From Pseudomonas sp. MPC6 (GTDB taxonomy: Bacteria; Pseudomonadota; Gammaproteobacteria; Pseudomonadales; Pseudomonadaceae): a stretch of DNA of 64,000 nt. Position numbers and translations under genes: made by a program. The DNA lies in the NCBI RefSeq assembly GCF_006094435.1, contig NZ_CP034782.1:1-64000 (forward strand). Reading direction: 5' to 3'. The notes under the pieces were generated by a model. The model did not search any database. It saw nothing but the letters and a program-made list of their open reading frames with translations, and was not told the origin of the DNA. Below, one piece after another: positions 44,646 through 54,304 of this stretch (positions within the stretch are counted from its first letter, which is position 1; every line of letters starts with the position of its first letter).

Positions 44646-47600
44646 ATGCGTAGTAAAAGGCCGTCCCACGATCAAGCCCAAATGGGCTTTGATTTCGCCT
44701 TTCAAGAAACCGTATACGCAATAGAGACCCTCGAAGCCGGGCTCGACATCGATGACGAACAAGGAGAACACCATGATCACAAATCAAACCCAACCGTTGG
44801 ACATCGCAACCCGGGAACTGAGCCCGGTGACGATCAAGGCGATTCGTCAGTCTCCGTCGTTCGGCCCACAGTCGTGGAAAATTCTGGATCGTTGGGCGTT
44901 CAACAGCCCGGTGCAGTTGAAGCAACTGGAGCGCGAGGGGGAACTCGTTCTGCTGGGGAAAGTGTTGGAGCAGCAACGCTTGGAGCTGGAAGCACTGTAC
45001 AGCCTGCCAGCAGAGCAGAAGATCGGCCTGACCGAGCACGAAGTGCTGGCCCTGCAGGAAGTGAACACCGAGCTTTAACACCCACTGACTATGCAATCAG
45101 CGCGGCGGACTCACTTGGCACAGGTGGGGCAAAAAGCAAGTTCAGGGACAACGTAGCAGCGATTCAGCTCCTGCAGCATCTACGGGAGGAGAAGCGGGCG
45201 GCGGCACCAGAAGAACAAGCAGTTTTGGTCAAATATGTAGGCTGGGGTGGTCTGTATCAGGCGTTCGATCATCGCAACCAATCCTGGCAGCGTGAGTACC
45301 AGGAACTGGGCGCGCTTCTCAGCCAGGATGAATTCGAAAAAGCTCGCCGCTCTACTCAAGATGCCCACTACACCTCAGCAGTTGTCATTGGTGGGATCTA
45401 CGAAGGCATGCAGCGGCTAGGGTTCCACGGCGGTAAAATCTTCGAGCCATCGGCCGGCACAGGCAACTTCATTGGCTTGATGCCAGAAGCCCTGAGGTTT
45501 GAAAGCCAGTTCACTGCGGTGGAGCTCGACCCTCTGACAGCTGAAATAGGGAAGCACCTTTACCCCACTGCAACCTATCTCAATCGTGGGCTGCAGGATG
45601 TAGTTATTCCCCGCGGCTATTTTGACGCTTGCGTGGCCAACCCACCCTTCGGCTCACAATCGCTTTACGACCCCCATCATCGCGAGCTTGGTGGGTTCTC
45701 CATCCACAACTACTTTCTCGCCAAATCCCTCGACAAGCTAAAACCAGGCGGCGTGATGGGCGTCGTTGTAAGCCGCTACTTCCTAGACGCAGCCAACGGC
45801 AAAGCTCGAGAGCATATCGCTGAACAGTCCCATTTCCTGGGCGCGATCCGGTTGCCCAATTCTGCATTCAAAGAGAATGCACTGACGGAAGTCACGACTG
45901 ACATTGTTTTTTTCCAGAAAGCGCTACCTGGTGAGGAAACTGACAAGCGCTGGGTAAATGTCGGCGATATACGAGACCGGGAGACAGGTGCCCCAATCAC
46001 AATCAACCAGTACTTCCTGGACAACCCGGGACAGATGGCTGGTCGTATGGTCATTTCCGGAAACATGCATCGCGACACAGCAGATTTAATCGCTGAGCCT
46101 GGTCGGGACCTGGCTACTGAGATTTCTGTTCGTCTGGAAGCATTACCTCGCGACATCTACAAAGCTCAGCCGTCGCCGGCCTCGGCAGAAGCAGCAGATG
46201 AAAAGCCTGAGCTGGTCTTGCCTGAGTACCTTAAGGTGGGCTCTTACTTCGTCACGGAAAGCGGGCTGATAGCTCGTCGGCTTCCTGACCAACTGGCCCA
46301 GACTGATTACCAGCTGATCACCCCCAAAAACGAACGTGCAGGCGACCGCATCAAGGGCATGGTCGAGGTTCGGGATAATCTTCGGGTCCTGATGGCTGCA
46401 GAACAATCTCAGGGTATTGAAAGCGATCTGGATATGCATCGGGCTCGCCTCAACACCGTGTACGATCGGTTCATTCGCAGGCATGGCCATATCAGCAGCC
46501 AGGCTAACCGCTTGGCCATGTGCGACGATCCTGAATATCCATTGCTGAATGCTCTGGAAAGCAATTACGACCGGGGCATCTCAGTTGATATGGCCCGCAA
46601 ACACGAGGTGGCCGTACGTCCTCCTAGTGCCGATAAAGCGTCGATTTTCAGCCGTCGGGTGATGACTCCCCGACAGGAAGTGCGGCACGTAGACTCAGCA
46701 AAAGATGCTTTGGTCGTGTCCATGAACCAGGTCGGCCGCGTTGATCTGGAGCGCATGGTGCGCCTCTGCGGTCGATCCGAAGAGAACATCATTTCTGACC
46801 TACGCGGTTTGATTTATTTCAATCCTGGTAAGGATCGCTGGGAAACTGCGGACCAGTATTTAACCGGTAACGTGAAGGCCAAGCTCCGCGGGGCCATCAA
46901 GGCAGCTGAACAAGATCCACGGTTTTTGCATAACGTAGACGCCCTACGCCCGGTTCAGCCTGCTGACATCGATCCGGTGGATATTTCCGTCCAGCTGGGT
47001 TCAACCTGGGTACCCGATACCGTCGTCGATAAATTCGTGGTTCATCTCCTCGGTGATGTACAGCGGCGGATCAGCTACCAGGCAGCGCTCGGAAAATGGA
47101 TCGCTGATATCGGTCAGGGCGATAACACAACTTGTCGGGTGACTTGGGGTACCGAAGCCTACCCGGCGAACAAACTGATTGAAGCGGTTCTGACTAACCG
47201 ATCCATTCAGGTCAAAACTGAAGTCGGCCGGGACGATTACGGCCAGCCAATCATGCAGGTTGACGAGACTCAAACCGCTGCAGCAAACCAGAAGGCCGAT
47301 GAGTTACGCCAGGCATTCGTTGACTGGATCTGGGAGGACAAAGATCAGCGTGTGTCGTTGGCCAGGCTGTACAACGACAGGTTCAACACCAATATTCCAT
47401 CGCGGTACAACGGATCTCACCTCCAGCTTCCCGGCGCGTCGCTCGATATCACGCTGCGTCCCCATCAGAAGGATGGGATTTGGCGAGGCATTCAAGACGG
47501 CACAGCGCTGTTCGACCACGTCGTCGGCGCCGGCAAGACTCTGGTGTGCGTTGGGACCGTCATGGAAAGCAAGCGCATGGGTCTGCTGAACAAGCCGATG

Positions 47601-48887
47601 CTGGTGGTTCCCAACCATCTATTGCTGCAGTGGAAGGACGCCATCTACTCACTATATCCAGACGCTAACGGCCTGGTTGCTGAGAAGTCAGACTTCAAGA
47701 AGGAAAATCGCGAGCGCCTATTTGCCCGTATCGCCACGGGCGATTGGGATGCCGTCGTGGTGGCCCATAGCTCGTTCAAAAAAATCGGGATGCCTCAAGA
47801 CACACTCGAAAAACTGCTACAGGAGCAAATTAGCGACCTGAGCAATGCAATCATCGATCTCAAGAACGACCGCGGGGACCGCATCACCATCAAGGAGATG
47901 GAGAAAGCCAAGGAGCGGATGAAAGAGCGTCTGGAGAAGAAAGCCGATACAGGCGCTAAGGATCAGGCAGTGACCTTTGCAGATCTGGGTGTGGATGCAC
48001 TGGTTGTCGATGAGGCGCAGGAGTTCAAAAACCTGTTCATTACCACCTCTCTGAGCCGGATTTCTGGCCTGGGCAATCTCACAGGTTCCGAAAAGGCCTT
48101 TGATCTGTTCGTTAAATGTCGGTACCTGCAGCAGCGCTACGACGGCCGAGGAGTATTCCTCGCAACTGGCACCCCCCTAAGCAACACCATTGCTGAGCTG
48201 TATACCGTCCAACGGTACATGCAGTACGACGAACTGAAGGAACGCGGGATCGTGCATTTCGATGCCTGGGCGTCCACCTTCGGCCAAGTAGTCACCGGCT
48301 GGGAGCTGGATGCCACCGGTGTGAATTACCGACTCAACTCAAGATTTTCCAGATTTCAAAATGTGCCAGAGCTGAACACGATGTACCGAACCTTTGCGGA
48401 CGTCATCACCAGGGCAGATCTGCAGCAGCAAGCCGCAGACCGAGGTACTCGTTTTCCCGTACCAAGGGTCAAGGGCGGTCGTCCTCAAAACATCATCGTT
48501 GAGCGCTCCGAGGAACAAGCGCAATACATGGGGGTTCAATCCGAGATACTGGATGATCACGGCAAGCCCACTCACCGTGCCGACGGGGGCGTCATCCGGA
48601 ATTGGAACAAGGGATCTATCATCCACCGGATGGAAAATCTTCCACGGGATCCCCGCATCGACAACCCGCTGAAGATCACTAACGATGCCCGGAAGGCGGG
48701 ATTAGACTTCCGATTGATTGATCCTGACTCTGACGACTTCCTTGGCAGCAAGGTGAATGCGTGTGTTGATAACGTACATCGCATCTGGGAAGCCTGGGAT
48801 GCTCGCCAAGGCACTCAATTGGTATTCTGCGACCTTTCCACCCCGAAAGGAAAAAAACGGCCTATTGCTGCGCCTGAAACCTCTTGA
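44646..48887 (+). pseudogene. DNA methylase/SNF2-type helicase, 5' part
   Basis: This is the long 5' part of a giant gene of the methyltransferase-helicase type common on large plasmids and phages. An N6-adenine methylase motif 'DACVANPPFGSQSL' lies near residue 331, after the SAM-binding 'IFEPSAGTGNFIG' (~267). The helicase starts with 'DHVVGAGKTLVCVGTVMESK' (Walker A, ~961) and 'DALVVDEAQEFKNLF' (DEAQ box, ~1120), and continues to 'LVFCDLSTPKG'. There a deletion and frameshift remove helicase motifs IV-V and the frame stops. Residues ~43-145 are low-complexity Gly/Ala/Arg/Pro-rich and coincide with an overprinted gene. Confidence 0.8.
44773..45078 (+). CDS. Overprinted small protein inside the methylase gene
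   Basis: In the +1 frame, ATG 44773 has AAGGAG seven bases upstream and encodes 101 residues of normal protein character ('RELSPVTIKAIRQSPSFGPQ', 'LVLLGKVLEQQRLELEALYS'). The methylase frame over the same bases is Gly/Ala/Arg/Pro-rich and unlike an ordered domain. The contrast suggests that this small frame is the older or better-constrained one. No family is recognised. It may have been inserted as a unit, keeping the host frame open. Confidence 0.55.
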   Translation: MITNQTQPLDIATRELSPVTIKAIRQSPSFGPQSWKILDRWAFNSPVQLKQLEREGELVLLGKVLEQQRLELEALYSLPAEQKIGLTEHEVLALQEVNTEL

Positions 48888-49585
48888 GCAACGTGACGGT
48901 CGCATCGAGCGGCAGGGCAACATGTTTTATGAGATGGATCCAGACGGCTTTGAGATCGAGATCCTGCGATATGCGACCAAACAAACCTACGACAGCAGGA
49001 TGTGGCAGACCATCGAGTACAAGGCTGCCGGCATCGAGCAGTTCCGGAATGGCGATGGCCTTCAGCGTGTAATTGACGACGTGGCCAGCGAAGCTGCAAA
49101 CGCTGCCGAGATGAAGGCCGCAGCGACCGGAAACCCGCTAATTTTCCTCCAAGTTCAACTCGCTGCTGAGTTAAAGAAGGTAGAAGCGCTTTTCTCCAAC
49201 TTCAAGCGAAACCAGCATGCCCTGGACAGCCGAATTGCATGGCTTGAGGAGGCTGATAAACGGGCTGATAGATCGGTCGCTCGGTGGAACGGCGAGATCG
49301 CGAAACGAAATGCCGGCACTGGCTCCGCGTTTGAGTTCAAGACTGCAGCGAAGAGCTACAGGGAGGACAACAAAGAGCAGCTCTTGGGCGCAATCCTGGG
49401 GAGGATGAAGGTAGCGGTCGACCGCAAGGCCGAGGACACGTTTCAACGTGCTGCAATCATTCGTGTGGGCACCTACAGGGGGTTTGAGATCGATGTCTCG
49501 TGTAACCGGCACAAGATTAAGTTCACTGTCACAGGTAGCGATTCGTACGAACCGGACAACCTGGTATATCGCACCGATGACAAGT
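48884..49585 (+). pseudogene. Methylase/helicase gene, continuation after deletion
   Basis: In a new frame the sequence continues with helicase motif VI, 'LEQRDGRIERQGN', and the family's C-terminal region ('FEIEILRYATKQTYDSRMWQ'). The piece between 'STPKG' and 'LEQRDG', expected to include the motif V 'GTNVQ' segment, is absent. The frame runs to 49585, where the IS21-family copy 2 is inserted after 'VYRTDDK'. Confidence 0.8.
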
Positions 49586-49689
49586 TGCGCATTCCACGCC
49601 ATCCGGCCACTCAGCCCACCAACATCCGGCCACCTATTCCACGCTCATCCGGCCGGGCAGTCGGAGCGCAGCGACGCAGGTTTGCATTG

Positions 49690-50445
49690 TTAGTCTGAAG
49701 TCTCTGTCGCCGTCAATTTCGTTGCGCGTCTGCGCATCGATTCGCCCTTCAGTTCGATCCGATAAGCGTTGTGCACCAGCCGGTCGAGGATCGCATCGCC
49801 CAAGGTCGGATCGCCGATCAGCGCGTGCCATTTGTCCACCGGCATCTGGCTGGTTACCAGCGTCGAGCGGTTCCCGTACCGGTCGTCCAGCAGTTCCAAC
49901 ATGTCGCGTCGTTGCGACGCAGTAAATGGCGCCAGGCCCCAGTCGTCCAGGATCAGCAAGTCGGTCTTGGCATAGCCCGCCATCAGTTTCGCGAAGCGAC
50001 CGTCGCCGTGGGCCAGGCCTAGTTCTTCCATCAAGCGTGGCAAGCGCAGATAACGCACGCTGTAACCGTCGCGGCAGGCCTTGTGGGCCAGCGCGCAGGC
50101 CAGCCAGGTTTTGCCCACGCCAGTAGGGCCGCCGATGATCAGGTTCAGGCCGTCACGCAGCCACTGGCCGCTACCCAGTTGCAGGATCAGCGATTTGTCC
50201 AGGCCGCGCGGGCTGCGGTAGTCGATGTCTTCCAGGCAGGCGTTATGGCGCAGTCGTGCGGCCTTGAGGCGAGTAGTCAGGCGTGCGTCTTCGCGCTCGG
50301 TCAGCTCGCGGTCGACCATCAGACCGAGGCGTTCGTCGAAGCTGAGATCGTTGATGTCAGGCGTTGCGTGTTGTTCGCCAAGCGCCTTGATCATGCCGTG
50401 CAGGCGCAGGGTTTGTAACTTGTCGAGGGTCGGGTTAGGCAGCAT
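49690..50445 (-). CDS. istB: IstB transposition helper ATPase (copy 2)
   Basis: The 251-residue AAA+ protein is nearly identical to IstB of copy 1, with the same Walker motifs ('GPTGVGKTW', 'DLLILDDWGL'). The few differences are conservative and cluster at the C-terminus ('KGESMRRRATKLTATETSD'). Intact and possibly able to act in trans. Confidence 0.95.
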   Translation of the reverse strand: MLPNPTLDKLQTLRLHGMIKALGEQHATPDINDLSFDERLGLMVDRELTEREDARLTTRLKAARLRHNACLEDIDYRSPRGLDKSLILQLGSGQWLRDGLNLIIGGPTGVGKTWLACALAHKACRDGYSVRYLRLPRLMEELGLAHGDGRFAKLMAGYAKTDLLILDDWGLAPFTASQRRDMLELLDDRYGNRSTLVTSQMPVDKWHALIGDPTLGDAILDRLVHNAYRIELKGESMRRRATKLTATETSD

Positions 50446-50465
50446 TTTGGTGCTCCTTTTTCAGG

Positions 50466-52534
50466 TCAGTGGTAGTAGCCAGGGCCGCGCAGGTTGATGT
50501 GTTCTTCGGGCAGTAACGGCAGGTTTTGCTGGGCCAGCGGTAGCCGCTCCAGGCCTTGGCGCAGGATCGATTCGAGGCTTTTGTAACTGCACGCGCCCAG
50601 TGCCAGCGCACGCTGGCAAGCGGCTTCCAGCCGCTCTTCGCCGTGCTGTTTACTCGGGCGCAGGATGCCCAGGCAGGCGCGGAAGCCGTGCTGCGGATGG
50701 ATCCGGCGCTCGAGGATGTAGGCGATGACGCCGGCCGTATTCGGGCCGGTCTGCTCTGCCCAGTGGATCAGTCGCTGCGGCGTCCATTCGGCGTGTTCGC
50801 GATGGCTCTTGGGCATGTGCTCGGTTTGGGTGGTGTGGCGGCCTTTGTGCGGTGAGCGCAGATGGCTGGCCACGCGCTGGTTGGCGTGGAAGCACTCGAC
50901 GGTCTGCGCAGTCAGTCGTACTTCGAGTTGGTGCTTCACCAGCTGGTACGGCACTGAGTAGTAATGGCCGTCGACCTCGACGTGGTAGTCGATGTGTTCT
51001 GTGGTCAACCACAGAACACATCTTGTGTGGCCAAGCGATTTCTGTGGCCTTTGCTCTGCTGAGTGGCGTCGCGCTTGACATGGGGCCGTCTGGAGACCAC
51101 AGAAGTCTGGCTATCATGGGCGCAGAAAATCCATCAGTTCCGAGTCAATTCGCCGTCGTGGAGTTTTGCGCAAAGGTTCCAGTTGCGCCGATTCGGGCGG
51201 ACGCAACGGAATCTGGTAGCCTCCAGCGAAACTCCGCGCCGCTATAGGCCGCGCAGCGAACCAGCGTCTTGCGACCAGCCTGGTGGCCTTGCAAATGCTC
51301 CAGATAACGAACTCGCTCTGAATAGAGAGGTGTTTCCGTGTGGCGCGCGATCGATGTCGCTCGCTTGTATAGTTGATCGAACCTGAGTAAATCCTCCTGC
51401 CGAAAAAGCGCGGAATACTCATGCTGCGTTCCAAATTACCTTCACATTTCTGTGGTCTTCAGGCGGCGCCAGGTCAAGCACGACAGCGCTCAGCAGAGCA
51501 AAGGCCACAGAAATCGCTTGGCCACACAAGATGTGCACTCGCACCTTTTTCCATTCGGCGTAGACGTAAGGGTGTTCCGGCAGCGGTTGCAGCGCGGGTT
51601 GGTCGATGCTCTCGAAGGCTGCCCGGCGTGAGCCGGGCAGCTTCTTGAAGGGCTTCTGATTGAGGCGATCCAGCAGCAGCGCGATGGCTGTGTTGAGTTC
51701 GCCCAAAGAGAAGAACTGGCGGTTGCGCAGCACCGCCAGGATCCACCGCTCGACGATCTGTACGCCGACTTCGACCTTGGCTTTGTCCTTGGGTTTACGC
51801 GACCGCGCGGGCAATACGGCTACGCCGTAATGCTCGGCGAGGTCGCGGTAACTGGGGTTGATGTCCGGCTCGTAGCGATGCGCCTTGGTGACGCCGCTGC
51901 GCAGATTGTCCGGTACCAGGATCTGCGATGTACCGCCGAGAAAGGCGAAGCAGCGTACGTGCGAGCCCAGCCAGTCGGGCAGTTTCTGCGACCAGGTGGC
52001 CTCGGCGAAGGTGTAGCTGGACGCGCCGAGGACGGCAACGAAGATCTGCGTCTGGCGGATCTCGCCGGTTCGCCGATCAATGACCGGCACGGTCTGGCCG
52101 GCGTAATCAACGAACAGTTTCTCACCCGCACGGTGTTCCTGGCGCATGACCACGTCGACCTTGGCGGCCCAGAGGCGGTAGTGCTCGCAGAACCAGCTGT
52201 ACTGGAAGCCTTGCGGATGGGCGAGTCGATACTCTTGCCAAAGCAGGGCCAGGGTTACGCCGGGGCGGCGCAACTCGGCGTGAACCCATACCCAGTCGGG
52301 CATCGGACGCTGATCGCTGGGAACGGCGGGCGGCGGTGGAAAAAGCCGCCGTTGCAACTCGGCGTCCGTTAGCGCAGACGGCCAAGTCAGGCCGCTGGCA
52401 GCAAAGCGATTGAGGTACTCACCGACGCTGGCTCGACCCACTTGCAAGCTGACAGCGACCTGCCGGGCAGATAGGCCAACCTCGAATTTGAGACGTAACA
52501 CTTCTCGAATCTTACGCATGGATAACCGCTCCAC
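50466..52534 (-). pseudogene. istA: IstA transposase (copy 2), interrupted
   Basis: The N-terminal and core parts (52534 to ~51536) and the C-terminal part (~50996 to 50466) are separated by the MITE-like insert at 50997-51529. Each fragment aligns well with copy 1 IstA. The N-terminal HTH differs more than the core ('LKFEVGLSARQVAVSLQVG'). The DDE core fragment ends within the C-terminal beta domain, so a functional product is unlikely. Confidence 0.92.
50997..51529. mobile_element. MITE-like element inside istA
   Basis: Compared with copy 1 of the IS, ~533 bp are inserted and flanked by a 6-bp duplication GATGTG (50991-50996 and 51530-51535). Two 88-bp arms, 51017-51104 and 51448-51535, are near-perfect inverted repeats starting CACATCTTGTGTGG. 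A perfect 15-bp palindrome, centred at 51006-51007, marks the left end. The centre (51105-51447) has no gene I can recognise, so the element is probably non-autonomous. Confidence 0.75.
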
Positions 52535-52677
52535 GACGACCTCTCTGCTTCGATAAAAGAGGTCGATGGTAGTGAATTAATCCTGCGTTGCTGCCTGCTT
52601 TAAGGGTGGCCGGATGAGCGTGGAACGGGTGGCCGGATCACCGTGGAATCAGTGGCCGGATGGCCGTGGAATCCGCA

Positions 52678-52971
52678 GACAAGTTCAGCCTGCCAGGCTT
52701 CATCAGTCGATTAGACAACTTCCTCGACCGGTTTGAAGGGTGGCGCACCGACGCTGAGAATTCGAGGATCGGCGAACGGGATGAGCTGGCCAAGGCCAAA
52801 ATAGAGAAAGGAAAGCCATTCCAGCAGCAGAGCCGATTGGAAAACCTAAGGGATGACTCGCGTGATGTGATGACAGAGCTCAAGCTGATGCAAGCAGACG
52901 ACAACTACATCTCGACGTCGACGGTGCTGCAGGGTAATGCTGCACCAGAAGCGAAAAAGATGCGCGCTTGA
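52678..52971 (+). pseudogene. Methylase/helicase gene, 3' end
   Basis: After the IS, the frame resumes as 'KFSLPGFISRLDNFLDRFEG' and ends 'APEAKKMRA' at 52971, the C-terminus of the methylase/helicase. The apparent ATG upstream in the IS end is fortuitous. Confidence 0.8.
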
Positions 52972-52977
52972 AGAAAA

Positions 52978-53009
52978 AAACCCCGCTCCAGGAAGGGAGC
53001 GGGGTTTGA
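52978..53009. terminator. Bidirectional intrinsic terminator
   Basis: AAACCCCGCTCC and GGGAGCGGGGTTT pair around a short loop, with A-runs before and T's after. It separates the convergent methylase gene and the minus-strand operon ending at 53052. Confidence 0.85.
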
Positions 53010-53051
53010 TCTGACGCTGTGTGTCACTCCGGATAATCCTAGGGAATCCGG

Positions 53052-53396
53052 TCACTCTTCAAATAAGGCAGCCCAACCATTGTGAGGATCTCGAGCTGTC
53101 ACGGTTGGGATGTTTCCTAACCCGATATCATGGCGTTGACCAAATAGCGCAAGGGCATTGAGTACCTCTTCCATTGTTGGCTCGGTTGTTCCTGCGAAGA
53201 TTTTCAGCACTATCGTGTGTGTCGCTAAAAACCTGAGCGCCATCCCCTCCGCTGTCATCCATGGCGACCATCCACCATTTATGGGTTCCCATTCAATTTG
53301 GATAGATGTCGAATACTCATCGCACGCATACTGGACGTAAATCTGATCGTCACGCTTGAGCCCGAAGGTGATACCCGGAATCGGATTACTTTCCAT
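53052..53396 (-). CDS. Hypothetical protein
   Basis: The 114-residue soluble product ('MESNPIPGITFGLKRDDQIY') is rich in aromatic residues and ends the minus-strand operon. ATG 53396 has AAGGTG upstream and lies inside the end of the preceding small frame, indicating coupling. No family recognised. Confidence 0.55.
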   Translation of the reverse strand: MESNPIPGITFGLKRDDQIYVQYACDEYSTSIQIEWEPINGGWSPWMTAEGMALRFLATHTIVLKIFAGTTEPTMEEVLNALALFGQRHDIGLGNIPTVTARDPHNGWAALFEE

Positions 53397-53496
53397 GATG
53401 AGCACCTTGACAAGCGCCCAAGGCAGGGTCAAAAACGAAGTTCTCAAACTCTTTGATCAATTCACGTCCACGCGCAGTGGCCCTTGGTCGGTTCAT
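53386..53496 (-). CDS. Very small hypothetical protein
   Basis: A 36-codon frame starts with an ATGA overlap on the stop of the preceding gene and reads 'MNRPRATARGRELIKEFENF'. The overlap on both sides suggests translation, if only to couple its neighbours. Confidence 0.4.
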   Translation of the reverse strand: MNRPRATARGRELIKEFENFVFDPALGACQGAHHGK

Positions 53497-53705
53497 GAGT
53501 TCACGCCTTTTGGCAGCTCGTCATCAGGGAACTGTGCGGACAGCCAACGGGCCAAATTCATAGCTTCGGTTTGCCACCGCTGGCTTAGATCCTCCACGAG
53601 CGGGAGGTTGGTATCATCGTTGAATGCCAAGGCTTCATTACGTGCAATGCGATACTGCTCGATGTCGCTCCAAATTTGAGGTGGAACGGACAAAATCCTG
53701 CCCAC
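53493..53705 (-). CDS. Hypothetical protein
   Basis: The 70-residue helical product ('RILSVPPQIWSDIEQYRIAR') has only a GTG start at 53705. The frame stays open upstream to ~53757 ('YEADRRFGKQADAV') without a standard start, and an A-run of seven at 53753-53759 may have shifted it. Function unknown. Confidence 0.5.
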   Translation of the reverse strand: MGRILSVPPQIWSDIEQYRIARNEALAFNDDTNLPLVEDLSQRWQTEAMNLARWLSAQFPDDELPKGVNS

Positions 53706-53759
53706 TGCATCCGCCTGCTTACCAAATCTTCGATCTGCTTCATAATGGCCATTTTTTTG

Positions 53760-54269
53760 TCACTTCCAGATGTCATTCCAAAATGCAGAGTCCGTCGAAC
53801 TGGTGCTCTTGGCGTTCTGCACGGAGGGACCGCTGATGTTAGTGTCACCGCTGCTTATCACAGACCCCATTCCAGTGCCGTTAACGCCGGTTTGGTTGAC
53901 CGTATCGGTTACAGCACCGTTCACTTGAGTCATGACCCCGTTGATTTCGCCGTTCACTTGGGAGGCCACACCGCGCACTTGAGAGCTCGCGATTGAACAC
54001 ACCTTGTCTTTGATCATTTGCCAGATTGCAGAAAGATCTGGAAAGCTTGTCGTGCCGAAAATGCCGGTAATACCGCTGATACATTTTCCCAAGATATCCG
54101 ACGATGTTTTCTCTGCTGTCTCGTTTGAGTCAGCCGCGCCCTGGTCACGGGCAAGACCTGCTTCGCCACCGAGCATTGCTGCTTCACCGCTGCGGCAAGT
54201 CGCTGCTTGTACGCCAATGGAAGAACATAGAAGAAGCACAACCAGTAGCGTGCGAGTGAGTGATTTCAT
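53760..54269 (-). CDS. Exported protein of the LPD7-gene operon
   Basis: The 169-residue product has a clear signal peptide ('LLVVLLLCSSIGVQA') and a Ser/Asn/Gly-rich mature part with three Cys ('ATCRSGEAAMLGGEAGLARD', 'LGKCISGITGIFG', 'DKVCSIASSQVRG'). ATG 54269 follows AGAGGACC. Export and Cys content suit a periplasmic transfer component that could use TrbB (inference). No family recognised. Confidence 0.6.
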   Translation of the reverse strand: MKSLTRTLLVVLLLCSSIGVQAATCRSGEAAMLGGEAGLARDQGAADSNETAEKTSSDILGKCISGITGIFGTTSFPDLSAIWQMIKDKVCSIASSQVRGVASQVNGEINGVMTQVNGAVTDTVNQTGVNGTGMGSVISSGDTNISGPSVQNAKSTSSTDSAFWNDIWK

Positions 54270-54304
54270 TGCAGGTCCTCTCGTAACCAGGAAGCGGGCG
54301 AGCA

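Larger units (their letters stand above)
49586..52677 (-). mobile_element. IS21-family insertion sequence, copy 2 (with internal MITE-like insert)
   Basis: Ends TGCGCATTCCA at 49586 and TGGAATCCGCA ending 52677 are inverted repeats, flanked by a 7-bp target duplication GACAAGT (49579-49585 and 52678-52684). Removing the element rejoins the helicase frame as 'RTDDKFSLPGFISRL'. It is 3092 bp, about 500 bp longer than copy 1 because istA carries an insertion. Its terminal units contain GTGGCCGGAT where copy 1 has GTGTCCGGAT. Confidence 0.92.

Noticed and set aside
51063..51434. Open frames of about 106 codons on both strands in the MITE-like insert
   Set aside because: No transposase motif, no ribosome site, and Arg/Ser-rich composition on both strands; treated as non-coding filler of a non-autonomous element.
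52655..52971. Independent gene starting at the right end of IS copy 2
   Set aside because: The frame is the 3' end of the methylase/helicase gene; the start lies in the IS terminal repeat and the frame rejoins the upstream part once the IS is removed.
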